64,000 nt of DNA from assembly GCA_963797475.1 (NCBI GenBank), contig CAWCPR010000009.1:310001-374000 (forward strand). The letters are read 5' to 3'. The notes under the pieces are model-generated. The model had not been told where the DNA came from. It worked only from the letters and a program-made list of their open reading frames with translations, and ran no database searches. The DNA comes from CAWCPR01 sp963797475 (GTDB taxonomy: Bacteria; Chloroflexota; Anaerolineae; Anaerolineales; UBA4823). Shown in pieces: positions 34,660-43,259 of the stretch. Numbering within the stretch: position 1 is the first letter of the stretch; every line of letters starts with the position of its first letter. Both the position numbers and the translations under genes were made by a program.

Positions 34660-34712
34660 TGATGAATCTCTATTCATCCTTACGCGTGGTGCGCCACAAG
34701 CGCCCGACACTA
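34660..34712 (+). repeat. dispersed structured repeat, copy 3
   Basis: TGATGAATCTCTATTCATCC followed by the conserved GTGGTGCGCCACAAGCGCCC and GACACT. GATGAA/TTCATC forms a small hairpin and GTGG/CCAC a second. It is directly followed by copy 4 in the same orientation, making a tandem pair in the leader of the Trp-rich protein gene. Confidence 0.8.
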
Positions 34713-34715
34713 TTT

Positions 34716-34770
34716 TGATGAATCTCTATTCATCATTTTGTGTGGTGCGCCACAAGCGCCCAACACTTTT
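34716..34770 (+). repeat. dispersed structured repeat, copy 4 (tandem with copy 3)
   Basis: Same order of elements as copy 3, with TTCATCATTTTGTGTGGTG and a CAACACTTTT end, ~90% alike over 50 bp. The remainder of the gap, 34771-35007, is AT-rich leader of the SARP gene; I see no convincing gene or RNA in it. Confidence 0.8.
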
Positions 34771-35007
34771 ATCGCGTGAGAAGGTGAAAATACAGGATAG
34801 CTTGTTCCGAAAATTCGCAAAGTTCCTTTTGCCTCCCTGGGATCAATTTGGTACGGATTGAACCAATACCCCCCGTTAGCCATTCGTACTGCATGAGGTT
34901 AGCACACAGCGTGCAAAAAACTCGCAAATATGATAAAAAGGGTATTAATAATGGATTAGCGCTCAACTCATACAAGAGCCGCTAAGGGTAAAATTGAATG
35001 GTTGCTT

Positions 35008-35751
35008 ATGCTTAAAATCTACTTATTCGGTCCGCTACAGTTAGAGAACGATACTGACGCTTTGCCGCCGTTCGCCACCCTGAAAGCCGCCAGCCTGTTC
35101 GGCTACTTGTTGGCGCATGCAGGCAAAGATCTGCGCCGGGATTCGGTCGCCGAGATGCTCTGGCCCGATCGACCGGTATCCAATGCCCGTCGCAGCCTGC
35201 ACACTGCCTTGTGGCATATCCGGCGTATCTTTCGCAAAGGCGGCTTAGAGCCAGGCGATTTCCTGGAGACCTCCGGGAATTTTATCGGATGGTTCCCGAA
35301 CCAGGAGTTGTGGTCCGATCTGGAAGAATTCAATGCAGCCTGCCGGTCCGGCTTGCCAGAGCGGTTGTGCAGGGCAATCAATTTGTACCGGGGGCCATTC
35401 CTGGAAAACCTGTACGACGAATGGTGTGAAGAGGAGCGCAACCGGCTGGAGGAAGAATATATCCAGGCCCTGTCTCGCTGGCAGCAGGTTTGCATCGAAA
35501 GGGGCGATTTTACGGATGCTCTCGAAGCTGCGCTCAAGCTGTTAAAAACTGACCCGCTGAGCGAAGAGGCCCGGCGGGCCGCCATGCTGTCTCTTTACCA
35601 GTTGGGGCACCGGCGCCGTTCAATCGAGCAATACCTGGAGTGCGAGCGGCTGCTCAGCTCGGAGCTGAATATCCAGCCTTCTCAAGAGACCCGGGCGCTT
35701 TTTAAAGACATCGTGGACGAATCTCTTGAGAGGCGGGCAGGAGAGGTTTAG
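35008..35751 (+). CDS. SARP/BTAD-type transcriptional regulator (short form)
   Basis: 247 residues from ATG 35008 (a TTG two codons earlier is possible). The N-terminal OmpR-like winged helix spans ~1-95 (FGYLLAHAGKDLRRDSVAEMLWP, then SNARRSLHTALWHIRRIF). The bacterial transcriptional activation domain follows (~100-240: LYRGPFLENLYDEWCEEERNRLEEEYIQAL, RGDFTDALEAALKLLKTDPLSEEA). It lacks the ATPase and TPR parts of large SARPs. Its stop is two bases before the next gene's ATG, so it is co-transcribed with the M50-like gene and perhaps the hydrolase beyond. Confidence 0.88.
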   Translation: MLKIYLFGPLQLENDTDALPPFATLKAASLFGYLLAHAGKDLRRDSVAEMLWPDRPVSNARRSLHTALWHIRRIFRKGGLEPGDFLETSGNFIGWFPNQELWSDLEEFNAACRSGLPERLCRAINLYRGPFLENLYDEWCEEERNRLEEEYIQALSRWQQVCIERGDFTDALEAALKLLKTDPLSEEARRAAMLSLYQLGHRRRSIEQYLECERLLSSELNIQPSQETRALFKDIVDESLERRAGEV

Positions 35752-35752
35752 G

Positions 35753-36280
35753 ATGAGGCGGAGCTTCAAACTGGGCAGGCTGGCGAACCTTGAAGTGAGC
35801 GCAGAGCCTTCAGCCGTATTCGGGACGCTGCTACTGTGGGGGCTGTTTAGCGGGGCGGGGTCAGTATGGCTGCATCTTTCGCCCGGGAAGGCCGCGGCCC
35901 TCGGCCTGCTGCTGGCGGCGCTGCACTGGGGGGCGGCGTTCCTACACCAATTTGGGCACGCCTGGGCAGCCAGGCGTACAGGTTATCCCATGCAGGGTGT
36001 GCGCCTGTGGATCGTTCTGGACGCCTCGGTCTACCCCTCGGATGAACCCGCCCTGCCGGCTCAACTGCATATTCGCCGGGCATTGGGTGGCCCGGTCGCC
36101 AGCCTGTTATCCAGCCTGTCCTTTGCAATTCTGGCTCTGGGGCTGCGCCTGCTGGGCGGCTGGGCCTGGGGGGTATGCCTGTTCCTGGCCCTGGACTGCT
36201 TGCTGGTCTTCACTTTGGGTTCACTCCTGCCCTTGGGCTTTACCGACGGCAGCACGCTGTTAACCTGGTGGGGCAAATAG
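35753..36280 (+). CDS. M50-like membrane protein with HQxxH instead of HExxH (pseudoprotease)
   Basis: 175 residues, with about four to five hydrophobic segments. The site-2-protease motif is present but altered: FLHQFGHAWAARRTG, i.e. HQFGH at 65-69 where active M50 enzymes have HExxH. The codon is CAA. The third-ligand region reads LPLGFTDGSTLL, keeping an Asp. ATG 35753 is used because GGAGAGG lies just upstream and the SARP gene ends at 35751. Loss of the catalytic Glu predicts no proteolysis; such relics can act as chaperone- or regulator-like membrane proteins. Alternatively it is just a distant M50 relative. Confidence 0.7.
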   Translation: MRRSFKLGRLANLEVSAEPSAVFGTLLLWGLFSGAGSVWLHLSPGKAAALGLLLAALHWGAAFLHQFGHAWAARRTGYPMQGVRLWIVLDASVYPSDEPALPAQLHIRRALGGPVASLLSSLSFAILALGLRLLGGWAWGVCLFLALDCLLVFTLGSLLPLGFTDGSTLLTWWGK

Positions 36281-36319
36281 GTTCACAAAGTTAGATATTT
36301 ATCCAGTGGAGGGTTTGCG

Positions 36320-37339
36320 ATGAATCACTTCCAACGTTACCTGGCGGAGGAATTTGCTGAGGATTTCGAAGAGGGGCGCATTTCCCGGCGGGAGGCATTG
36401 AAGCTGATCGCCTCGGTTACAGGCAGCATGCTGTTGGCAAATTCGATCCTGGCTGGATGCACGCCGCCAGAACTGCCGGAGCCAACCGCCCTCGCCCCGG
36501 CTGTTTCATTACCCACAGACACCCCTGAAGTGCCCGACGCTGCTGCAAATACAGCGACCCCCACGCAGCAGCCAGCGGCGAGCGAGACGCCAAGCGAGAC
36601 GGCTACACCGGCGGTGAACGCCCAACCTTATGGGACCGTCGGCCCGGATGACCCCGCACTGGAGGCCGGAAAGGTCGAGTTTCCTGACAGCGGAGCGAAC
36701 TTGCAAGCTTACCTGGCCCGGCCAAAGGGCGATGGCTCCTTCCCGGTCGTGTTGGTCTGCCACGAGAACCGCGGCCTGACAGAGCACATCCAGGATGTAA
36801 CCCGCAGGTTGGCGAAAGCCGGTTACGTGGCCCTGGCCGTCGACCTGCTCTCCCGCCAGGGAGGCACCGCTGCGCTGAGCTCCGACCAGGTGCCGGGCGC
36901 CTTGAGCAGCGCGCCATCCGGCCAGTTCGTCCAGGATTTCTACAGCGGCTGGCGTTACCTGCAAGGGCAGCCCTTCTCTCAGGCCGGCCGGCTGGGGATG
37001 GTCGGGTTTTGCTTCGGCGGCGGGGTGACCTGGCTGGTCGCCACCCAGATGCCAGAGCTAAAAGCCGCCGTGCCTTTCTACGGACCGAACCCCCCGCTGG
37101 GAGACGTACCGACTATACAGGCCGCAGTGCTGGCGATCTATGGCCAGGACGACACGCGCATCACCCAGGGCTCGACCGCCATCGAAGAAGCCATGCAGCA
37201 GAATAACAAAATCTTCGAGAAGGTCATTTACCCCAACGCCGGCCATGCCTTCTTCAACGACACCGGGGCGCGTTTCAATCCGCAGGCGGCTGAAGACGCC
37301 TGGAAGCGGACGCTGGGCTGGTTTGGAAAATACGTATAA
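36320..37339 (+). CDS. Tat-exported lipoprotein dienelactone hydrolase
   Basis: 339 residues. SRREALKL followed by a hydrophobic stretch and the lipobox LAGC indicates Tat-dependent export and lipid anchoring. A Thr/Pro/Ala-rich spacer (~52-100) follows. The hydrolase domain has CHENRG (Glu of the dienelactone hydrolase site), nucleophile Cys in GFCFGGG, Asp in YGQDD and His in AGHAFFND. The substrate outside the cell could be a lactone or ester; the family also acts on many esters. It follows the SARP and M50-like genes by 39 bp. Confidence 0.88.
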   Translation: MNHFQRYLAEEFAEDFEEGRISRREALKLIASVTGSMLLANSILAGCTPPELPEPTALAPAVSLPTDTPEVPDAAANTATPTQQPAASETPSETATPAVNAQPYGTVGPDDPALEAGKVEFPDSGANLQAYLARPKGDGSFPVVLVCHENRGLTEHIQDVTRRLAKAGYVALAVDLLSRQGGTAALSSDQVPGALSSAPSGQFVQDFYSGWRYLQGQPFSQAGRLGMVGFCFGGGVTWLVATQMPELKAAVPFYGPNPPLGDVPTIQAAVLAIYGQDDTRITQGSTAIEEAMQQNNKIFEKVIYPNAGHAFFNDTGARFNPQAAEDAWKRTLGWFGKYV

Positions 37340-37363
37340 AGAAGGGAAAAACCGGACGGTACG

Positions 37364-38041
37364 TTATCCCGTGCCCTTGCGCGCTGACATAATTTGCTGG
37401 CACAGCCGGACGCCGGTCATCGCATCGTTGACCCAATAATCCGCCCCGACGTAAAGGCAAACCTGTTCGTTCAACTGGTTCCCGCCGATGATGATCGGCG
37501 CAGTCGACGCGTCTCTTTCGCCGGACCTTCGTAACAATTGAACGGTCTCGCGCATGGCGTCGTACGAGCTGGTCAACAATCCGGATAACCCGATGATATC
37601 CGGCTTTACCTGAACAGCCTGGAGCAGGAAATCCGCCGGCGCCGTATCCACCCCCAGGTCGTGCACGCTGAATCCGTAACTCCTCAAAAGCATGCTCAGG
37701 TTATTCTTGCCGATATCATGGATATCGCCCTGCACAGTCCCCAGCAAGATCGTGCCCAACTCGTTGCCGCGGAATTGGGTTTCAATCACCGGGTGTAAAA
37801 ACTCCATAACTTCCCGGAAAATCTCGCCTGCCATGATCAGCCCGGAAAGGAAATACTCCCGCTGCTCGTAACGCTCTCCAACCTGCCTTAAGCCCTCCTG
37901 GCAGTCTTCGACGATCCTGAGCGGGTTTTCGCCGCTGGAGATGCGCGCTGCGACGAGCTCCAGGGCTTTTTTCTCGTCAAGATTGGCGACGCTGGCGATT
38001 AATGTCACGCGTAAACCCTTGTCGTCTGAAATCTCATCCAT
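37364..38041 (-). CDS. corrinoid (methyl-B12-binding) protein 1
   Basis: 225 residues with the MtbC/MtaC layout: a four-helix cap (~1-95, LAGEIFREVM-type) and a Rossmann-like cobalamin domain. The B12 motif is GDIHDIGKNN, with the lower-axial His; SGLLTSSYD and IIIGGNQLN complete DxHxxG-SxL-GG. It would carry the methyl group between two methyltransferases. It is transcribed away from the main methyltransferase genes, right after the GntR regulator, probably in one transcript with it. A second corrinoid protein is at 42625. Confidence 0.9.
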   Translation of the reverse strand: MDEISDDKGLRVTLIASVANLDEKKALELVAARISSGENPLRIVEDCQEGLRQVGERYEQREYFLSGLIMAGEIFREVMEFLHPVIETQFRGNELGTILLGTVQGDIHDIGKNNLSMLLRSYGFSVHDLGVDTAPADFLLQAVQVKPDIIGLSGLLTSSYDAMRETVQLLRRSGERDASTAPIIIGGNQLNEQVCLYVGADYWVNDAMTGVRLCQQIMSARKGTG

Positions 38042-38073
38042 AGAAGATACTCGTTGCAGCTCGACCGGCTGTC

Positions 38074-38841
38074 CTAAACATCAACGCCCAACCGGGTTGT
38101 GAAGCTCAAGTGATCGCTGCGGAAGATAAACCAACCCCAACTGATCGGCCGGTTCTCGAAGTCGTAAAAAAGGTGTTCCAGGTAAAAAGCAGCCGCCGGC
38201 AAGGTCGTTTGCAATAACCCGGCTTCCTCTTCGTTCATCAGGGCAGCTTCGATCGTCAAATGGCCGCATTTGAGCAGGCTGTTCTCGACGTTGGTAAACA
38301 GCCCTTGCAATGAGGTGACGTCCATCTCCGCCTCCACGATCGGACGGGTGGGGTCATAAACCAGGTAAGCCCGGTGGTAAAAAACCGGCTGCTTTTCTTT
38401 CGTGAACAACCGCCGGATATAAATGGTGGGATCGCCTAAATTCAACCCAAGCTTGCGCGCCGTGCGCTCGTCGGCCAGCACCATGCGGGCGTCCAGAAGT
38501 TTTATGCTGGAAGAGGAGCTATCGCTAAAAAGCTCCTGTAATTCGTGCAAGCTAAAGATTGCGGTGCTCAATTCCAGGGGCCTTACGAAAGTGCCTTTTC
38601 CCTGGATCGCATTGACCACGCCCTGGTCGGCAAGCAGGTTGATCGAGCGGCGCACCGTCATCGGGCTGATCTCATATTTGTAACACAACTGCGCCTCTGA
38701 AGGGAGCTGGTCGCCAGGGCGAAAGGCGCCCTCAGAGATCTGGCGGCGCAGGATATTCGCCAGTTGAACGTAAGCCGGCTCGTACAAATCACGGTCTATA
38801 CGATAGAATTCATCGCCCGTTTTTGGTAAATCTTGCATCAT
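38074..38841 (-). CDS. GntR/HutC-family transcriptional regulator
   Basis: 255 residues if begun at ATG 38841; an alternative ATG at 38901 would add 20. The winged-helix region is YVQLANILRRQISEGAFRPGDQLPSEAQL, with the recognition part ISPMTVRRSINLLADQGVV. The UTRA ligand domain follows (~90-250). It is divergent from the corrinoid operon at 39105 and is the obvious candidate for its control, sensing the methylated substrate or a product. It is co-transcribed with corrinoid protein 1. Confidence 0.87.
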   Translation of the reverse strand: MMQDLPKTGDEFYRIDRDLYEPAYVQLANILRRQISEGAFRPGDQLPSEAQLCYKYEISPMTVRRSINLLADQGVVNAIQGKGTFVRPLELSTAIFSLHELQELFSDSSSSSIKLLDARMVLADERTARKLGLNLGDPTIYIRRLFTKEKQPVFYHRAYLVYDPTRPIVEAEMDVTSLQGLFTNVENSLLKCGHLTIEAALMNEEEAGLLQTTLPAAAFYLEHLFYDFENRPISWGWFIFRSDHLSFTTRLGVDV

Positions 38842-38853
38842 AACGCCAAACTC

Positions 38854-38966
38854 AATTTTCCAACATAAACTGCAATTGTCAAGATGAACTTTATCAGCCA
38901 TTGGCAAAACAACCCATTTATCGCCAGGCCTCTTGACAACTTCACTATCTAAGTATACACTATATT
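38854..38966. promoter_or_regulatory. divergent promoter region of the GntR gene and the corrinoid operon
   Basis: Plus strand: TTGACA (38933-38938), 17 bp, TACACT (38956-38961) upstream of the DUF1638 gene. Minus strand: TTGACA (complement of 38877-38882), 17 bp, weak AAAATT (complement of 38854-38859). GTATAC and AT-rich ACTATAT sequence over the plus-strand -10 would suit a repressor site, but no clear HutC-type operator is visible. Confidence 0.55.
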
Positions 38967-39104
38967 TGCCAACTTCCCTATATAACTATGGAGGTTCTTT
39001 GGAAATCGCCATGGTGAGACCTTCACGGAAGTTCCCAAAGACCCACTATGGAAGGTTGCCAGATTCGCCCTTCCTGAAATCCTCCTGTGATCCGGAAAAT
39101 ACCG

Positions 39105-39824
39105 ATGGATTTAAGCCGAACGAAGGTAATCGCTTGCGCCACCGTCATTGAGGAGATGCTGCCAATCATGCCAGCCAGATTGGCCTACGAGGTGCTGGAT
39201 TTCGGGCTTCACCTGGTGCCGGGCAATTTGAAGAAATCGCTGCAACAGGCCATCGACGCTGCTTGCAGCGATTTTGATACCCTCCTGTTGGGATATGGCC
39301 TGTGTTCGATGGCGGTAGTCGGCCTGCAAGCGCGCAATTGTACTGTGGTGATCCCGCGTATGGATGATTGTATCGCCCTGTTTCTTGGGTCGCGGCAGGC
39401 TTACAACGTTCAATCCAAAAAAGAACCCGGGACTTATTATTTAACCAAAGGCTGGATTGAAGTGGGCGATACGCCATTCGACGATTACGAACGCCTGGTA
39501 AACCAGTACGGGAAAGAGCGCGCCGACCGCATCATGAAGACCATGCTAAAGCACTACACCCGGCTGGCCTACATTGATACGGGTCATTCCGATAATCAGC
39601 CCTACATCGAACACGCCCAAAAAACCGCCGACCGTTTCAACTTGCGTTTCGAAAAAATCCCCGGCTCAAGCGCCCTGATCGAAAAAATGCTTTTTGGCCC
39701 CTGGGACCAGGATTTTGTGGTAGCACAGCCCGGACAGACCATCCAATACCTGGATTTTAAAACCGATGTGACCGTTACGAATAACACCAACTCCTTCCCC
39801 ACAGCAGACCTGACCGATAAATAA
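39105..39824 (+). CDS. DUF1638 protein of corrinoid methyltransferase clusters
   Basis: 239 residues from ATG 39105 (an in-frame GTG at 39087 is possible). The domain is DUF1638, seen from VIACATVIEEM to DQDFVVAQPG, with several conserved cysteines and histidines (ACSDFDTLLLGYGLCSM, DTGHSDNQPYIEHA). Its function is unknown; this domain is commonly found next to corrinoid proteins and methyltransferases. It is the first gene of the plus-strand operon and overlaps the RACo-like gene by one base (TAATG), so expression is coupled. Confidence 0.85.
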   Translation: MDLSRTKVIACATVIEEMLPIMPARLAYEVLDFGLHLVPGNLKKSLQQAIDAACSDFDTLLLGYGLCSMAVVGLQARNCTVVIPRMDDCIALFLGSRQAYNVQSKKEPGTYYLTKGWIEVGDTPFDDYERLVNQYGKERADRIMKTMLKHYTRLAYIDTGHSDNQPYIEHAQKTADRFNLRFEKIPGSSALIEKMLFGPWDQDFVVAQPGQTIQYLDFKTDVTVTNNTNSFPTADLTDK

Positions 39825-41674
39825 TGGAAAGCACAAAAACCTTTCAAGTTCAATTCCAACCAGTTGGCAAACGCCTATCCGTTCCATCCGGCGAACGGTT
39901 AATCGAGGCGGCCCGCTCGGCCGGCATTGAGCTGGCCTCAGCTTGCGGCGGGGAAGGGAATTGTGGCCAATGCCGCATCGCGATCTTGTCCGGGCAGGTC
40001 ACGCCTGCGACCGAAGACGAGGAATTTATCCTCAACGATCTGGAAAGATATAATGGCCTGCGGCTGGCTTGTTCGACGCGCATCTTAAGCGATGTCAAAG
40101 TTCAAATCCCCAAAGATTCGCTGATCACCGGACAGCGCCTGCAGGTCGAAAGCAACCTTCGTGAAATCGCCGTGGACCCGGTAGTCGACGCCTTCCAACT
40201 GGAATTGTCGCCGGCGAATCTCAACGACATCCGCTCGGATCTGGGCCGGGTGACAGAAGCCCTTTGCCGGGAACAGGGCATCTGCTCCGCTTACGCCAAT
40301 ATTGAGGTTATCCGGGCTCTACCGCAGGTGTTGCGCCAGGCAAATTGGCGCATTTCCGTCTTTGTTCGTGCGAACGAGATCGTGGGGGTTAGCCCGTATG
40401 GCACAGCGCCACTGGGCTTCGCCGTAGACCTGGGGACGACCAAGATCGCCGCCTACCTGGTGAACCTGGAAACTGGAGAGGAGCTGGCTTCGACCGGCGC
40501 TCCAAACCCCCAAATCGGGTATGGCGAGGATGTCATCAGCCGCTTGAATTACGTTTACCGCAACGAAAACGGCGGGGTAACCCTGGCGGAAAAGGTGCGC
40601 TCAACGTTGGACGAGTCCCTCGGCGAGATGCTTGAAAAAGCCGGCGCCCGCCGGGATCAAGTGGTCGAAGCCTGCATCGTGGGCAATACCGCCATGATCC
40701 ACCTGCTCATGGAGCTGCCGGTGCGCCAACTGGCTACTGCGCCCTACGTGGCTGCCGCCAGCGCAGCGATGGACGTTCGCGCCAGCGAGCTGGGGCTGAG
40801 AATGGCTGCCGGCGCTTATGTGCATATCCCGCCCATTATTGGGGGGTTCGTCGGCGCCGATCACATCGCTATGGTGCTTGCCAGCGACCTGGATCAGAGC
40901 GATAAAGTCTCCCTGGGCGTTGACATCGGCACGAACACCGAGATCAGCTTGCGCAAACCAGGCGCACCCCATTTGACCGCGGCTTCGTGCGCCTCCGGCC
41001 CGGCTTTTGAAGGGGCCCACATCAGCGACGGTATGCGGGCTGCCTCCGGAGCCATCGAAAAAGTCAGAATTACAGACGGCGGGCTGGAGCTTGCCACAGT
41101 CGACTCGGAACCCGCTGTGGGTTTGTGCGGCTCCGGAATTATCGATACGATCGCAGAATTGTACCGCTCAGGCTTAATCGACAGCCGCGGCCGTTTTCAG
41201 CGCGAGCAGGAGCGCGTGCGCATGGGCAGCAATGGGCCGGAGTTTTTGCTGGTCCCTGCTTCGGACAGCGGCAGCGCCCGGGATATCGTGATCACCCAAA
41301 AAGATGTGAACGAGATCCAGCTCGCCAAGGGGGCCATCCATGCCGGCCTTAAGATCCTCCTGGACGCTACGGGGACGCCGCCCGAAAGCGTGGAGGAGGT
41401 GGTCATCGCCGGCGCCTTTGGCTCGTTCTTGAACGTGAAAAACGCGATCGCGATGGGCTTGTTTCCGGAGCTGCCGAAGGCGCAATTTCGCCAGGTAGGC
41501 AACGCGGCCGCTATCGGGGCCAAATGGATCCTGATCTCCAAGTCCGCCCGCCTGCGCGCCCAAAAAATCGCCCAGAATACCCGCTATAACGAGCTGACCA
41601 CCTACCCAAGTTTCGGCCGCCAATTTGCCCTGGGAATGCTGTTCCCCGGCGACTCGCTCTTTAAACGAGGCTGA
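39824..41674 (+). CDS. RACo-like ATP-dependent corrinoid activator
   Basis: 616 residues. A plant-type 2Fe-2S ferredoxin domain comes first (CGGEGNCGQC, and LACSTRI as last ligand), then a linker. An actin-like ATPase domain (DUF4445) follows, with DLGTTKIAAYLVN, VGNTAMIHLL, GVDIGTNTEI and VVIAGAFGSF. This architecture is that of reductive activators of corrinoid enzymes, which restore Co(I) after accidental oxidation using ATP. Its place between DUF1638 and methyltransferase genes supports that role for the corrinoid proteins at 42625 and 37364. Confidence 0.9.
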   Translation: MESTKTFQVQFQPVGKRLSVPSGERLIEAARSAGIELASACGGEGNCGQCRIAILSGQVTPATEDEEFILNDLERYNGLRLACSTRILSDVKVQIPKDSLITGQRLQVESNLREIAVDPVVDAFQLELSPANLNDIRSDLGRVTEALCREQGICSAYANIEVIRALPQVLRQANWRISVFVRANEIVGVSPYGTAPLGFAVDLGTTKIAAYLVNLETGEELASTGAPNPQIGYGEDVISRLNYVYRNENGGVTLAEKVRSTLDESLGEMLEKAGARRDQVVEACIVGNTAMIHLLMELPVRQLATAPYVAAASAAMDVRASELGLRMAAGAYVHIPPIIGGFVGADHIAMVLASDLDQSDKVSLGVDIGTNTEISLRKPGAPHLTAASCASGPAFEGAHISDGMRAASGAIEKVRITDGGLELATVDSEPAVGLCGSGIIDTIAELYRSGLIDSRGRFQREQERVRMGSNGPEFLLVPASDSGSARDIVITQKDVNEIQLAKGAIHAGLKILLDATGTPPESVEEVVIAGAFGSFLNVKNAIAMGLFPELPKAQFRQVGNAAAIGAKWILISKSARLRAQKIAQNTRYNELTTYPSFGRQFALGMLFPGDSLFKRG

Positions 41675-41773
41675 GATCGAAATAAAAATTCTCCCCCAGG
41701 AATCATGCGTTAGCACGGCCACCTGACCGTCACGCAAATCACGGAGCGACCCGATTTTTACCAGGAGAGTGGA

Positions 41774-42580
41774 ATGAAAATTATTGGAGAAAAAATAAAT
41801 GGCACCCGAAAAAGAGTGGCCCAGGCCATCGCCGAACGCGATGCAGCCTATATCCGCGATCTGGCGCTAAAACAAACCGAGGCCGGCGCGGATTGGCTGG
41901 ATGTCAACGCCGGCACCCTGCCGAGCCGGGAGGCGGATGACCTGATCTGGCTGATCGAAAATATACAGGCGGTCGTCGATACCCCGCTGAGCCTGGACAG
42001 CGCCAACCCCGAGGCCCTCAACATTGCCATCCGGGCCGTGCGCAAGACCCCGCTGATCAACTCGATCAGCGGCGAACCGGACCGGCTGGCAGGCATCTTG
42101 CCCATCGTCGCCGAACACGGCTGCCAGGTGATTGCCCTGGCAATGGACGAAAAAAAGATCCCCGAAAGCAGCGAGAAGCGCTTGCAGGTCGTCCGCCAGG
42201 TGGTGGCGCAAACGCGCCTCAGCGGGATCCCGGATTCGAGCGTTTACATCGATCCCCTGGCGATGACGGTCTCCACCAATACCCAAAGCGCTATGATCGC
42301 CTTTGAGACCATGCGGTTGGTGCGCCAGGAATTCCCAGAGGCCCACCTGACCATCGGCTTGAGCAATATCTCTTTTGGCCTGCCGGCGCGCGCCTACGTC
42401 AACCGCGGATTCCTCTCGCTGGCGATGCAAAACGGCCTGGACTGCGCCATCCTGGATCCGCTCGACCGCGAGATCCGGGCCGCTATCCTGACGACCGAGC
42501 TGCTGCTGGGCAAAGACAGCTACTGCCTGAACTTCATCCGGGCTTCAAGAAAAGGGATCTTCGATAAGCCGGCTGCCTGA
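41774..42580 (+). CDS. methyltetrahydrofolate:corrinoid methyltransferase (pterin-binding)
   Basis: 268 residues, a TIM barrel of the AcsE/MeTr type. IIGEKINGT at the start, the DVNAGT pterin-binding segment, LSLDSANPEALN, INSISGEPDRL and GLSNISFGLPAR all match the family. It would move the methyl group from the methylated corrinoid protein to tetrahydrofolate (or back), joining the system to the Wood-Ljungdahl or one-carbon pool. Length is as expected. A ~100-bp gap precedes it, but the operon continues. Confidence 0.92.
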   Translation: MKIIGEKINGTRKRVAQAIAERDAAYIRDLALKQTEAGADWLDVNAGTLPSREADDLIWLIENIQAVVDTPLSLDSANPEALNIAIRAVRKTPLINSISGEPDRLAGILPIVAEHGCQVIALAMDEKKIPESSEKRLQVVRQVVAQTRLSGIPDSSVYIDPLAMTVSTNTQSAMIAFETMRLVRQEFPEAHLTIGLSNISFGLPARAYVNRGFLSLAMQNGLDCAILDPLDREIRAAILTTELLLGKDSYCLNFIRASRKGIFDKPAA

Positions 42581-42624
42581 CCAACCCCAATCATCTATTC
42601 ATTCACTGAAAGGAGATGCGAACC

Positions 42625-43248
42625 ATGTCACAGGAATTAATCGATGCGATCACCGAGATGCGCGAAGAAGATGCGCTCAAGCTCGCCACCCAGATACTGG
42701 ATCAGGGCGCCAGCCCGGCCGGCATTCTGGAGGACTGCCGGGTCGCCATGGACGTGATCGGCAAGCGTTTCGAAGCCGGCGATTGCTTCATCCCCGAGCT
42801 CATCCTGGCCGGCGAGATGCTCTCGCAGATCACCGCCCTGGTCAAGCCGCACATGCAAAAAGAAGCCCGCCAGGAAAAAATCGGCAAGGTGGTCATTGGG
42901 ACCGTCGAAGGCGACATCCACGACATCGCCAAAGACATCGTCGCCTTCATGCTGGACATCAACGGCTTCGAAGTCACCGACCTGGGGGTGGACGTGCCCC
43001 CGGCCAGGTTTGTCCAGACCGTCAAGGACACCGGCGCTAAGGTCGTCGCTTTGAGCGGGTTCCTGACCCTGGCATACGACCCAATGAAAGCCACGGTCGA
43101 AGCCTTGAAAGCGGCTGGCATGCAGGATGTGAAGGTCATGATCGGCGGCGGGCAGGTGGATGCCCAGATCCGCGCCTACACCGGCGCAGATGCCTACGGC
43201 AAAGATGCAATGACAGCCGTCTCACTGGCTAAACAGTGGTCTGCATAG
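42625..43248 (+). CDS. corrinoid (methyl-B12-binding) protein 2
   Basis: 207 residues from ATG 42625, with AAGGAGA eight bases upstream (ATG 42616 overlaps the SD). Cap helices ~1-85, then the B12 domain. The base-off motif reads GDIHDIAKDI, so the Gly of DxHxxG is Ala; the axial His is kept. SGFLTLAYD and IGGGQVD complete it. It lies between the two methyltransferases and is the natural methyl carrier between them. It is clearly paralogous to the protein at 37364. Confidence 0.92.
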   Translation: MSQELIDAITEMREEDALKLATQILDQGASPAGILEDCRVAMDVIGKRFEAGDCFIPELILAGEMLSQITALVKPHMQKEARQEKIGKVVIGTVEGDIHDIAKDIVAFMLDINGFEVTDLGVDVPPARFVQTVKDTGAKVVALSGFLTLAYDPMKATVEALKAAGMQDVKVMIGGGQVDAQIRAYTGADAYGKDAMTAVSLAKQWSA

Positions 43249-43259
43249 GAGTTTAAATC

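Noticed and set aside
34769..34975. 68-codon minus-strand open frame in the SARP leader
   Set aside because: No SD, no recognisable domain, and its start lies in the AT-rich promoter region of the opposite gene.
38876..38939. TTGTCAAGA ... TCTTGACAA inverted repeat as a GntR operator
   Set aside because: Each arm is a -35 hexamer of the two divergent promoters; the 46-bp spacing does not suit a HutC dimer site.
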